Of a stretch of 8,327 nucleotides of DNA, positions 1 to 5,316 are shown in pieces. Position numbers and translations under genes: made by a program. The stretch covers positions 1 to 8,327 of the forward strand of contig DAHVKR010000039.1 in assembly GCA_027320785.1 (NCBI GenBank). Direction: 5' to 3'. The DNA comes from Bdellovibrionales bacterium (lineage in GTDB: Bacteria > Bdellovibrionota > Bdellovibrionia > Bdellovibrionales > Bdellovibrionaceae). Every line of letters starts with the position of its first letter. The first letter of the stretch is position 1. The notes beneath the pieces are model-generated. The model ran no database searches, was not told where the DNA came from, and saw only the letters and a program-made list of their open reading frames with translations.

Positions 1-66
1 GAACCCTATAATGAAATAAAGATGAATTGAAGTGTTAATCGCCTCAATTATAAGCAAATTTATATT

Positions 67-699
67 TTAATGTCCTAAAACAGGGAACAAAGCTTTAAGC
101 CCGTCAGCTAAAAGGCCCATGGCAATAGAGGAGAGGACAAGACCCATGATTCGAGTGATAACTCCCATGGTTGATTTTCCAAGTAACTTTGAGACGGGTT
201 GAGAAAAATAAAAAAGAACTCCTGTAAAAACAGAAATAGCGAGAATCACAAAAGACATTTTAAGTTTCATGATATCAGAGCTTGTTTGACTGGTCGCCAG
301 AAGAACCGCTGCCATACTACCGGGGCCCGCCACAATTGGAATTCCCAATGGAACAACGGCAATGGCATGGCGATCCATAGAATCAGCCAACTCATCATCG
401 GTGGTTTTGTGATCTGTCTTATTCAAGAGCATATTCACGCCAATAATTAAAACGATAATGCCACCAGCAGCTTGCAGAGTCGGAATGGAGATTCCAAAAA
501 ACTGAAGGAAATATTTTCCGAGCCAGTTAATGGAAATCAAAGTAAGGCCCACGGTAAGAGCACAAGTGAGAGCTATTTTTTTGGAGTCTTGTTCTGAGTG
601 ACTTTCGGTCAGGCTGGCAAAAATTCCTAAATTACCAATGGGGTTCATCATAGAAAAAAGTGTCGCAACAAAACTCACAAGAAAGGCATCTGAATTCAT
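67..699 (-). CDS. MarC family inner-membrane protein
   Basis: This 210-residue protein belongs to the MarC (UPF0056) family, integral membrane proteins of still unclear function; the old link to multiple antibiotic resistance in E. coli is not well supported. Two family hallmarks are visible: NPIGNL at residues 19-24 in the first membrane segment, and PLGIPIVAGPGSMA at about 117-130 opening the second half. The C-terminal segment, RIMGLVLSSIAMGLLADGLK at about 183-202, is also typical. About six hydrophobic segments can be drawn, with a charged loop at about 94-111 between the halves. The length is normal for the family. The ATG at 699 has no clear Shine-Dalgarno sequence, but a promoter-like element lies so close upstream that the mRNA may be leaderless. 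The gene is transcribed away from its neighbour, and the substrate, if any, is unknown. Confidence 0.93.
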   Translation of the reverse strand: MNSDAFLVSFVATLFSMMNPIGNLGIFASLTESHSEQDSKKIALTCALTVGLTLISINWLGKYFLQFFGISIPTLQAAGGIIVLIIGVNMLLNKTDHKTTDDELADSMDRHAIAVVPLGIPIVAGPGSMAAVLLATSQTSSDIMKLKMSFVILAISVFTGVLFYFSQPVSKLLGKSTMGVITRIMGLVLSSIAMGLLADGLKALFPVLGH

Positions 700-735
700 G
701 GGCTAGATTAATCTCTTCATTCAAATGAAAGTCAA
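700..735 (-). promoter_or_regulatory. Predicted promoter of the MarC gene, possibly leaderless
   Basis: On the minus strand, TTGACT (complement of 730-735) is followed after exactly 17 bases by ATTAAT (707-712), which matches the -10 consensus at four of six positions. The ATG begins eight bases beyond the -10 box, about where transcription should start, and no Shine-Dalgarno sequence is visible. A six-base inverted repeat, TTCATT-two bases-AATGAA (716-729), fills most of the spacer and could be a regulator site. Confidence 0.45.
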
Positions 736-844
736 TAGGGCGAGCCCGTGATTATTTGTTAAGATTTTTATGGGATTGTTAAGGAAATGTTATCGATTAA
801 AAAAGTGGCAAACATGAGGAAGAATTGGGAGTAGAGCATTCTAC

Positions 845-1654
845 CTAAAGTCTATCGAGATTATCACTCTCAAAGGGATTATCTCGAAACCACTGAAGTA
901 AATCTTGAAAAAAACCTCGATACCAATCTTGTTCCTTAGAAAGCTGGAGTCCGAGTTGAGTTCGGTTGTAGTTCGAAAGCTCAGGAGTGAATCGTTGGGG
1001 ATCTGTAATATAAAGTCTTAAGTTTTGAGCCTTATTCTTTTTCCAAAAATAACTGTACCACTCTTGAATTGGGACAGCCTTTCCGCCCAAAATACCATCT
1101 AAAGCATACCATTGGTTATCCGTTCCCTTTACGATGGTGGCGACATGAAAGCTCCAGGAAATACCACCAGCCTCCATGGGACCCACGACCCAGGCTTTGC
1201 GGATGGCTGTTTTGTCCACGCCCATTTTAAGTAAAGTGAGATGAGCATAAAGGGCACGTCCAAAGCAATAGCCAATTTCTGTAGAGGACTGGTTGTAGTG
1301 GCCGAAGTATTCTTTTTTTAAAATAGGATTGGTAACAAAGGCCTGAATTACTCTTTTTAAGATTTGAGTGGAGACGCTGGTCACTCGTTTTGTTGGAGGT
1401 AACTTTGTGGGAAGTTCTTGGATCGTTCTCAGGTTCATCTGCTCAATACTTTGGCTATTTTGGTTCAGAGTCTCGTTGAAATGCAGATTAAAAAGATTTT
1501 GGTTATGAAGGGGGTCTTGCTCTTTTCCAGATGTCTCTTGAAAAACAGACTGACAGCGAACCTGAGCCTGGGCTTTCAAGCTCAGTAATAGAGCGAAGGA
1601 AAGTATGAGGGTTCGAATCCATCCAAATATAAAACGTTCTGAGGAAAGGCTCAT
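845..1654 (-). CDS. Predicted secreted protein-glutaminase-like (Cys-His-Asp) protein
   Basis: From the ATG at 1654 the protein has 269 residues. I prefer this start to the GTG at 1660, because the AGAGGTGA ribosome binding site lies six bases before the ATG but directly abuts the GTG. The N-terminus is a signal peptide: arginines, a hydrophobic core at about 14-25, and likely cleavage after AQA at residue 30, so the product is exported. The middle carries GYCFGRA (Cys130), SFHVATIV (His170) and WYALDGILGG (Asp186). The order and spacing (40 and 16 residues) resemble the Cys-His-Asp triad of the bacterial protein-glutamine glutaminases, papain-fold enzymes that deamidate glutamine side chains in proteins. 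Residues 31 to about 100 could then be a pro-region, as in Chryseobacterium protein-glutaminase. Another transglutaminase-like fold is possible. The export signal and the three motifs are seen directly; the enzyme activity is inferred from family resemblance recalled without a search. Confidence 0.62.
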   Translation of the reverse strand: MSLSSERFIFGWIRTLILSFALLLSLKAQAQVRCQSVFQETSGKEQDPLHNQNLFNLHFNETLNQNSQSIEQMNLRTIQELPTKLPPTKRVTSVSTQILKRVIQAFVTNPILKKEYFGHYNQSSTEIGYCFGRALYAHLTLLKMGVDKTAIRKAWVVGPMEAGGISWSFHVATIVKGTDNQWYALDGILGGKAVPIQEWYSYFWKKNKAQNLRLYITDPQRFTPELSNYNRTQLGLQLSKEQDWYRGFFQDLLQWFRDNPFESDNLDRL

Positions 1655-1693
1655 GGTCACTCACCTCTCAAGATCTATGCCGAATCAGAGCGA

Positions 1694-1963
1694 ATGAGGG
1701 GCGTGAGACTCATAGATTTGAGGATTGCTGACACCTTCGGATGTCCCTTGTCGAATAGTTTGACGGGGGAGCGTGTTTACATCCGAGAAGATACTTTGTC
1801 TCATCAGACGGTGGCCACTCTTTCAGATTGGGCGGGTATGGGGGTTTTAATCGCTAGTTTCTCAGCAGTGGGCTGTACCGTGATCAATGTTACCGGTGAC
1901 TTAGTTTTGTGTCTCATCGCTCAGTTTGTGACAGAAAAGGTCGGGAGAGTTCTTAGATTATAA
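1694..1963 (+). CDS. Doubtful small ORF in an otherwise empty interval
   Basis: An 89-codon ORF fills the 297-base gap between two minus-strand genes. It has no good ribosome binding site before its ATG, resembles no family I recognise, and overlaps the trxC stop codon by six bases in a convergent arrangement. Its middle (about residues 48-77) is hydrophobic enough for one membrane segment. If it is not a gene, the interval is long noncoding DNA or a structured RNA region; a small hairpin closed by C-TTCG-G lies at 1730-1745, with one mismatch in its six-base stem. I list the ORF so that the interval is accounted for, not because the evidence is good. Confidence 0.15.
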   Translation: MRGVRLIDLRIADTFGCPLSNSLTGERVYIREDTLSHQTVATLSDWAGMGVLIASFSAVGCTVINVTGDLVLCLIAQFVTEKVGRVLRL

Positions 1964-2389
1964 GCTCTGGTTTAGCCACTGAGCGAAATAATCTCGAGGC
2001 ATGGCGCCGGATTGACGAGTCAGCTCTTTGCCATTTTTAAACATCAGGATTGTGGGGATACCGCGAACGCCTAACGAGTTTGACATGCGCGGGTTTTCAT
2101 CGGAGTTCAATTTAACAAAAACTACCTTGTCTGAAAATTGGCGGCTGGCTTCTTCGAAAGTGGGAGCAAAGGATCGGCAGGGGCCACACCAAGGAGCCCA
2201 CACATCCACCACCACAGGCAGTGGACTTTTCTCGATGAGTTTTTGAAGAGTCGAGTCACGGGCTTCGACAATACTACCATGAACAGGCAGAGGACTTTTA
2301 CAAGATCCGCAGATAGGCTGCTTTTCAGTTAAAGTTTGCACGCGATTCATTTTTTGGCATTTTTCACAGATGACATAGGTAGAGCTCAT
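1958..2389 (-). CDS. trxC: Thioredoxin 2 (TrxC-type, N-terminal zinc ribbon)
   Basis: From the ATG at 2389 this is a 143-residue cytoplasmic thioredoxin, a protein-disulfide reductase of the thioredoxin 2 class; E. coli TrxC is 139 residues. Cys8, Cys11, Cys27 and Cys30 form the N-terminal CxxC...CxxC zinc ribbon that separates TrxC from TrxA. The thioredoxin fold follows from about residue 36, with WCGPC at 67-71 as the redox site and the cis-proline in RGIPT (Pro112). The reading frame is open further upstream, to 2485, but GAGG lies about seven bases before the ATG at 2389 and the extra 32 residues match nothing in the family, so I chose the shorter start. TrxC proteins usually serve in oxidative stress and can reduce persulfides, which is relevant to the sulfur genes nearby. 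The binding site and start codon are part of a 19-bp repeat found again at 3445-3463. Confidence 0.93.
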   Translation of the reverse strand: MSSTYVICEKCQKMNRVQTLTEKQPICGSCKSPLPVHGSIVEARDSTLQKLIEKSPLPVVVDVWAPWCGPCRSFAPTFEEASRQFSDKVVFVKLNSDENPRMSNSLGVRGIPTILMFKNGKELTRQSGAMPRDYFAQWLNQSL

Positions 2390-2401
2390 AGGGACCTCAC
2401 T
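2383..2401. repeat. 19-bp direct repeat, copy 1 (trxC start region)
   Basis: This stretch is identical over 19 bases to 3445-3463 in the same orientation, and the match stops at both ends. Read on the minus strand it contains the trxC ribosome binding site, the ATG and the first codons. An exact 19-mer repeat is not expected by chance in a window of this size. Confidence 0.85.
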
Positions 2402-2499
2402 GGATTGAAATTTATCTAAAATTACGGGAAACGGCAAAGGTATATTGTTCCATTTATTTTTTATTTGATTCTTAAGGCTCAACAAGAAAATATAAAAAT

Positions 2500-3393
2500 A
2501 TGGAGCGAGTTAAGCTTTCCTTTGGCAGTAAAGGAAAAAAAGAAGAATTGCACCTTCAGTATATTCCTCGCCAAACAAATGTGGCTAAAAGGTGGATAGA
2601 GTCATTAAATCTGGCTTATCGACAGAGCGAGATTTTGGAGAGCACGCGCTGGTACAATTTTCCAGGCCATCTGTACTCAAGTATCTCTGACGTGGGTAAA
2701 AAATTAAATCAATGTATCGAACAGCTAAATAGAATATATCCCAATTTGATTCAAGGTCAGTTTGATGAAAATCGAATTCAAGATTCCATTAATTTATTGC
2801 ATACTCATTTTGTTGATCAACACTCGATAATTAAAGAAAATGATTTTGAAGCTCAGCAGTTATGGAGTGAGTTTAATAATGATCTGCATGCACTTGAGGC
2901 TATCATGAGGGCCCAAAATGACCCTGTTCGTGAGAGCAGCATAGTTGTCACATGGAAAAATAATTTTAGAGTGCAATTAAAAGGGCAAGATGACAATGAG
3001 TTCACAATATCTAAAAAATTTGGAACTTGTTATTTGAGTTATTGTCAAGTGGGTCGCCATTTTTACGAATTATTTTTATCAGATGACCAAGTTGCTGATG
3101 ATGAACATGTGCAGCCCCTTCAATATTCAAGTGCTGATACCTATTTTTGGTTTGGTCAATCCACTTCAAAAGAATTTGACCAGAGACGATATGAGAAGAT
3201 GCGAGTCTGGTTTCAGAAGCAGCAGGAAAGATTTAGAAAAATGGGATACGAATGGGGAGACTCCTCTATTCGCTGGGGTTGGGTTCCGGTAGCCGATATA
3301 AATTATGAAACCAAAAGCCGCGCAGATGAGATTCGGCTAGTTGAGACGATATCTCAATATTCAGAAGTCAAAAGTCTTTCAGTCGAAATATAA
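2500..3393 (+). CDS. Hypothetical protein, function not recognised
   Basis: I do not recognise this 297-residue protein. It has no signal peptide or membrane segment and is hydrophilic, so it is probably cytoplasmic. The N-terminal half looks helical. It contains LNLLHTHF-like and LWSEFNNDLHALE segments (about residues 98-133), with leucine, asparagine and histidine at intervals that suggest paired helices. The second half (about 148-275) is rich in aromatic residues (YLSYCQVGRHFYELFL, ADTYFWFGQ, YEWGDSSIRWGWVP), more like a beta-rich domain. There are no catalytic or nucleotide-binding motifs that I can name. The ATG at 2500 has only a weak AAGAAAA upstream, and no other start codon is available between it and the preceding in-frame stop. 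The gene is divergent from trxC and lies between the two copies of a 19-bp direct repeat, so it may be a later arrival. Its AT-rich codon use (many AAT, TTT, AAA) supports this weakly. Confidence 0.8.
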   Translation: MERVKLSFGSKGKKEELHLQYIPRQTNVAKRWIESLNLAYRQSEILESTRWYNFPGHLYSSISDVGKKLNQCIEQLNRIYPNLIQGQFDENRIQDSINLLHTHFVDQHSIIKENDFEAQQLWSEFNNDLHALEAIMRAQNDPVRESSIVVTWKNNFRVQLKGQDDNEFTISKKFGTCYLSYCQVGRHFYELFLSDDQVADDEHVQPLQYSSADTYFWFGQSTSKEFDQRRYEKMRVWFQKQQERFRKMGYEWGDSSIRWGWVPVADINYETKSRADEIRLVETISQYSEVKSLSVEI

Positions 3394-3394
3394 G

Positions 3395-3451
3395 CTATTT
3401 GGCGTAGAGAACACCCTGTAATGTGGTTTTCAGCTTCATTCTAAAGCTCAT
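3395..3451 (-). other. 18-codon mini-ORF behind a duplicated trxC start signal
   Basis: On the minus strand, the second copy of the 19-bp repeat supplies GAGG, a seven-base gap and an ATG, exactly as in trxC. The frame then runs for 18 codons (MSFRMKLKTTLQGVLYAK) to a TAG. After the second codon it bears no resemblance to TrxC. It could be a relic of the trxC 5' end, a leader peptide, or an untranslated remnant. I do not claim that it is expressed. Confidence 0.2.
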
Positions 3452-3463
3452 AGGGACCTCACT
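3445..3463. repeat. 19-bp direct repeat, copy 2
   Basis: This is identical to 2383-2401. It lies in the intergenic region upstream of the ArsR-rhodanese gene, about 1.06 kb from the first copy, and carries a ribosome binding site and start codon in minus-strand orientation with no full-length gene behind them. Confidence 0.85.
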
Positions 3464-3475
3464 AATTAATATACT

Positions 3476-3485
3476 ATTATTCTAT
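3476..3485. promoter_or_regulatory. Isolated operator-like half-site
   Basis: ATTATTCTAT here is identical to the left arm of the inverted repeat at 3579-3604. No inverted partner is found at the expected distance. It lies 13 bases from the second copy of the trxC start repeat, so a repressor bound here could affect leftward transcription. In AT-rich DNA a ten-base match may also be accidental. Confidence 0.3.
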
Positions 3486-3575
3486 CAGAAGGGCACGGAG
3501 TGGAAACTCATAACGCAGGTAACTAATTGTAATAATTAATAATTTTAGTATTTTCTGATCAATCTATAAGATCTC

Positions 3576-3604
3576 TTGATTATTCTATTAAACTATAGAA
3601 TAAT
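3576..3604 (+). promoter_or_regulatory. Predicted promoter with overlapping operator of the ArsR-rhodanese operon
   Basis: TTGATT at 3576-3581 is followed after 17 bases by AATAAT at 3599-3604 (four of six and five of six consensus matches). A perfect inverted repeat with ten-base arms, ATTATTCTAT and ATAGAATAAT, and a six-base centre spans 3579-3604, so it occupies the promoter core. This is the expected geometry for autorepression by an ArsR-type dimer. The right arm recurs at 3603-3612, overlapping the start codon, which produces an exact tandem eight-base repeat (3595-3610). Transcription would start at or very near the ATG at 3611. Confidence 0.6.
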
Positions 3605-3610
3605 AGAATA

Positions 3611-4279
3611 ATGGAACGAAATAAGTTGTTAGAAGAATCACGTGATCGAATATTTGAAAGTTTGAGCCCCATCACTCAGTCTTTAGGATCTCCAGGACGC
3701 TTAAGGATTCTGCAGGTTCTTTCGAATCAGGCTTCTTCTGTCGAGAATCTGAGTCAGTCAACGTGTCAAACTATAGGTAATACCTCCCAACACTTGCAGC
3801 GATTGCTACATGCGGGTTTAGTCAAGGTTGAGCGTAAAGGAGTTAGTCGAGTCTATAGTTTAGCAAATCCCCATGTTGCGCAGTTGTGGTTTTCTTTGCA
3901 GCAATTGGCCTCTGAACTAAGTCCTGAAATCCGACATGAGGAAAGTATAGTAGCTCCGGCAGAGCTGTGTACTGAGTTCAAGATATCAAAAATCTTTAAA
4001 ATGTTAAAAAAACAAGAGGCTATCTTAATAGATGTTCGAACGAAAGAAGAGTGGGAGAGTACGCCAGTTCTTTTTGCTTCTCATATTTCGATTGATAATT
4101 TTGAAGAACATCTTAATGAAATACCAAAATCGAAAACTGTCTTTCTTTACTGTCGAGGTCGTTATTGTGGAATGGCCAATCCGGCCGTGCGGTTGCTTAG
4201 AAAAAAAGGGTATGAAGCTTATAGGTTACGAGAAAGCGCATTAGAAATAAATGAATTTGCAAATAAAAAGGTGGTTTAA
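3611..4279 (+). CDS. ArsR-family transcriptional regulator fused to a rhodanese domain
   Basis: This 222-residue protein joins two domains. Residues about 20-100 form an ArsR-type winged helix, from SPGRLRILQVL through the recognition helix NTSQHLQRLLHAGLV (about 57-71) to the wing RKGVSRVYSLA. Residues about 120-217 form a rhodanese domain, with AILIDVR near 137-143 and the loop CRGRYC at 181-186, where Cys181 would carry a persulfide. The fusion is a known family, and its length and order are normal. By analogy with other ArsR-type persulfide sensors (BigR, SqrR), it may release DNA when sulfane sulfur modifies its cysteines; that is inference. Cys52 in the DNA-binding domain and Cys120 at the domain junction are further candidates. 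There is no Shine-Dalgarno sequence; the predicted promoter ends seven bases before the ATG, so the mRNA is probably leaderless. One base separates its stop from the next start, which indicates an operon. Confidence 0.9.
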   Translation: MERNKLLEESRDRIFESLSPITQSLGSPGRLRILQVLSNQASSVENLSQSTCQTIGNTSQHLQRLLHAGLVKVERKGVSRVYSLANPHVAQLWFSLQQLASELSPEIRHEESIVAPAELCTEFKISKIFKMLKKQEAILIDVRTKEEWESTPVLFASHISIDNFEEHLNEIPKSKTVFLYCRGRYCGMANPAVRLLRKKGYEAYRLRESALEINEFANKKVV

Positions 4280-4280
4280 A

Positions 4281-5165
4281 ATGTTAGATATAAAAAACAG
4301 AGACACGCTTGCTGCAACAGTATTTCGAGTCTTATTCAGTCTAATTTTTTTAGTTGCGGGTTTCATGCATATTATCTTTACAGATAAGGTGGTAACTCGT
4401 TTGAGTATGACCCCTTCTGCCCATTTTTTAATGATGATCATGCCTTTAAAAGTCATGGTCTTTATGGCAGGGCTTGGTTTATTTGCAGGAGGTTTAAGTC
4501 TTTTACTTGGTTTTTGGACTCGGCTATCTTCTTTATTGTTGGTTTCAATTTTAATTCCCATAACGATCACAGTTCAGCTTGGGGGATCTGAAACTCTTGG
4601 GCCACTATTTAAAAATATAGCCTTGTTGGGAGGACTTATCTACTTCAGTTACTTTGGGACGCAAGGATGGAGTTTGGATAAATGGATTGGGCAAGATACA
4701 AAGAAGAAGTATGGATTGGCTTATGCAAAAGCGCTTTTGGTGGTCGCATTGGGTGTGACTTTTTTTCCAAACACTTCCAGCCAGGCCTCAACATCACAAC
4801 CCTTAAATAAGATTCAAACACATAAAATTTCGTACGCTATACTCGTGAGTGCTCCAGGCCCCTTAAAGGTTGCTGTTAATACCTTAGCGGAAGGTCTAAA
4901 GGGTAAAGATGGCATTAAGATGGAAGCCGCAACGATTGTTGTTTGTGGGAACGAAGCCATCCAAGCTGTTAAAAAAGGCTCTAAGATTGAAGATGTGATC
5001 AATAAGGCTGCGGAAATGGGTATTCGTATTGAAGCCTGTGGTATTTCTATGAAGGCAGCTGGAGTGGAAGAAAAGGACTTAAATCCTCATGTGGTCAAAG
5101 TTCCGAATGGGCTTTGGGAGATGATCCGTTTGAAAAGTCAGGGCTTTACTTCGCTCGAGATCTAA
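4281..5165 (+). CDS. DoxX-DsrE fusion membrane protein
   Basis: From the ATG at 4281 the protein has 294 residues. I chose this start over the ATG at 4251, which lies inside the upstream gene, because AAAGGTGG sits seven bases before it. Residues about 10-135 form a DoxX-type domain with four membrane segments (near 14-34, 52-77, 83-99 and 110-126), ending in a typical GWSLDKW. DoxX relatives include the DoxD/DoxA thiosulfate:quinone oxidoreductase. Residues about 182-294 resemble the DsrE/DsrF-like family of sulfur-relay proteins, with VVCGNEAI (Cys222), GIRIEACGISM (Cys253, the conserved cysteine position) and LNPHVVKVPNGLWEMIRLKSQGF-like segments in which NPH...VPNG is typical. Between them, KKK at 141-143 precedes a fifth hydrophobic stretch (about 148-162) and a small-residue region, so the DsrE part may lie in the periplasm. 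Co-transcription with the ArsR-rhodanese regulator suggests sulfane-sulfur metabolism. The reaction is not known. Confidence 0.85.
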   Translation: MLDIKNRDTLAATVFRVLFSLIFLVAGFMHIIFTDKVVTRLSMTPSAHFLMMIMPLKVMVFMAGLGLFAGGLSLLLGFWTRLSSLLLVSILIPITITVQLGGSETLGPLFKNIALLGGLIYFSYFGTQGWSLDKWIGQDTKKKYGLAYAKALLVVALGVTFFPNTSSQASTSQPLNKIQTHKISYAILVSAPGPLKVAVNTLAEGLKGKDGIKMEAATIVVCGNEAIQAVKKGSKIEDVINKAAEMGIRIEACGISMKAAGVEEKDLNPHVVKVPNGLWEMIRLKSQGFTSLEI

Positions 5166-5223
5166 CAGCGAACTCTTATATTCTTACTCAAAATACATAA
5201 TCTAGACGGAATCTTAACAGTTT

Positions 5224-5256
5224 AGCTGAGAGCTCGATTATATCGAGCTCTCAGCT
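5224..5256 (+). terminator. Perfect 15-bp hairpin, probable operon end
   Basis: A perfect inverted repeat with 15-base arms (AGCTGAGAGCTCGAT and its complement) around a three-base centre lies 58 bases after the DoxX-DsrE stop. It is stable enough to terminate transcription, but it is followed by TCTCTAGAG and not by a T-tract, so it is not a classical intrinsic terminator. It could instead stabilise the mRNA 3' end or serve as a protein-binding palindrome for the following gene. Confidence 0.5.
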
Positions 5257-5316
5257 TCTCTAGAGCTTTAAAAAATCTGTCAGAATCAGACTCAAACTTG
5301 CTAAAAGAGGGTCTCT

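Noticed and set aside
7..12. Perfect TATAAT hexamer near the left edge
   Set aside because: No plausible plus-strand gene follows and no -35 can be examined because it falls outside the window; in AT-rich DNA the hexamer alone means little.
25..49. Possible terminator after the MarC gene (AATTGA and TCAATT arms)
   Set aside because: The stem is only six AT-rich base pairs with a nine-base or larger loop and no T-run, too weak to call.
199..450. 83-codon plus-strand ORF inside the MarC gene
   Set aside because: It lies wholly antisense to a confidently identified gene and its product looks random.
2390..2485. N-terminal extension of the thioredoxin frame by 32 residues
   Set aside because: The ATG at 2389 has a well-placed GAGG and begins exactly where TrxC proteins begin; the extension covers the intergenic region and has no family match.
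2402..3444. A complete insertion sequence between the 19-bp repeats
   Set aside because: There is no transposase motif in the single gene and no terminal inverted repeats were visible at either junction, so I report only the repeat.
4241..4570. 109-codon minus-strand ORF
   Set aside because: It is the complement of the DoxX coding region, lysine-rich with no family resemblance, and has no independent signals.
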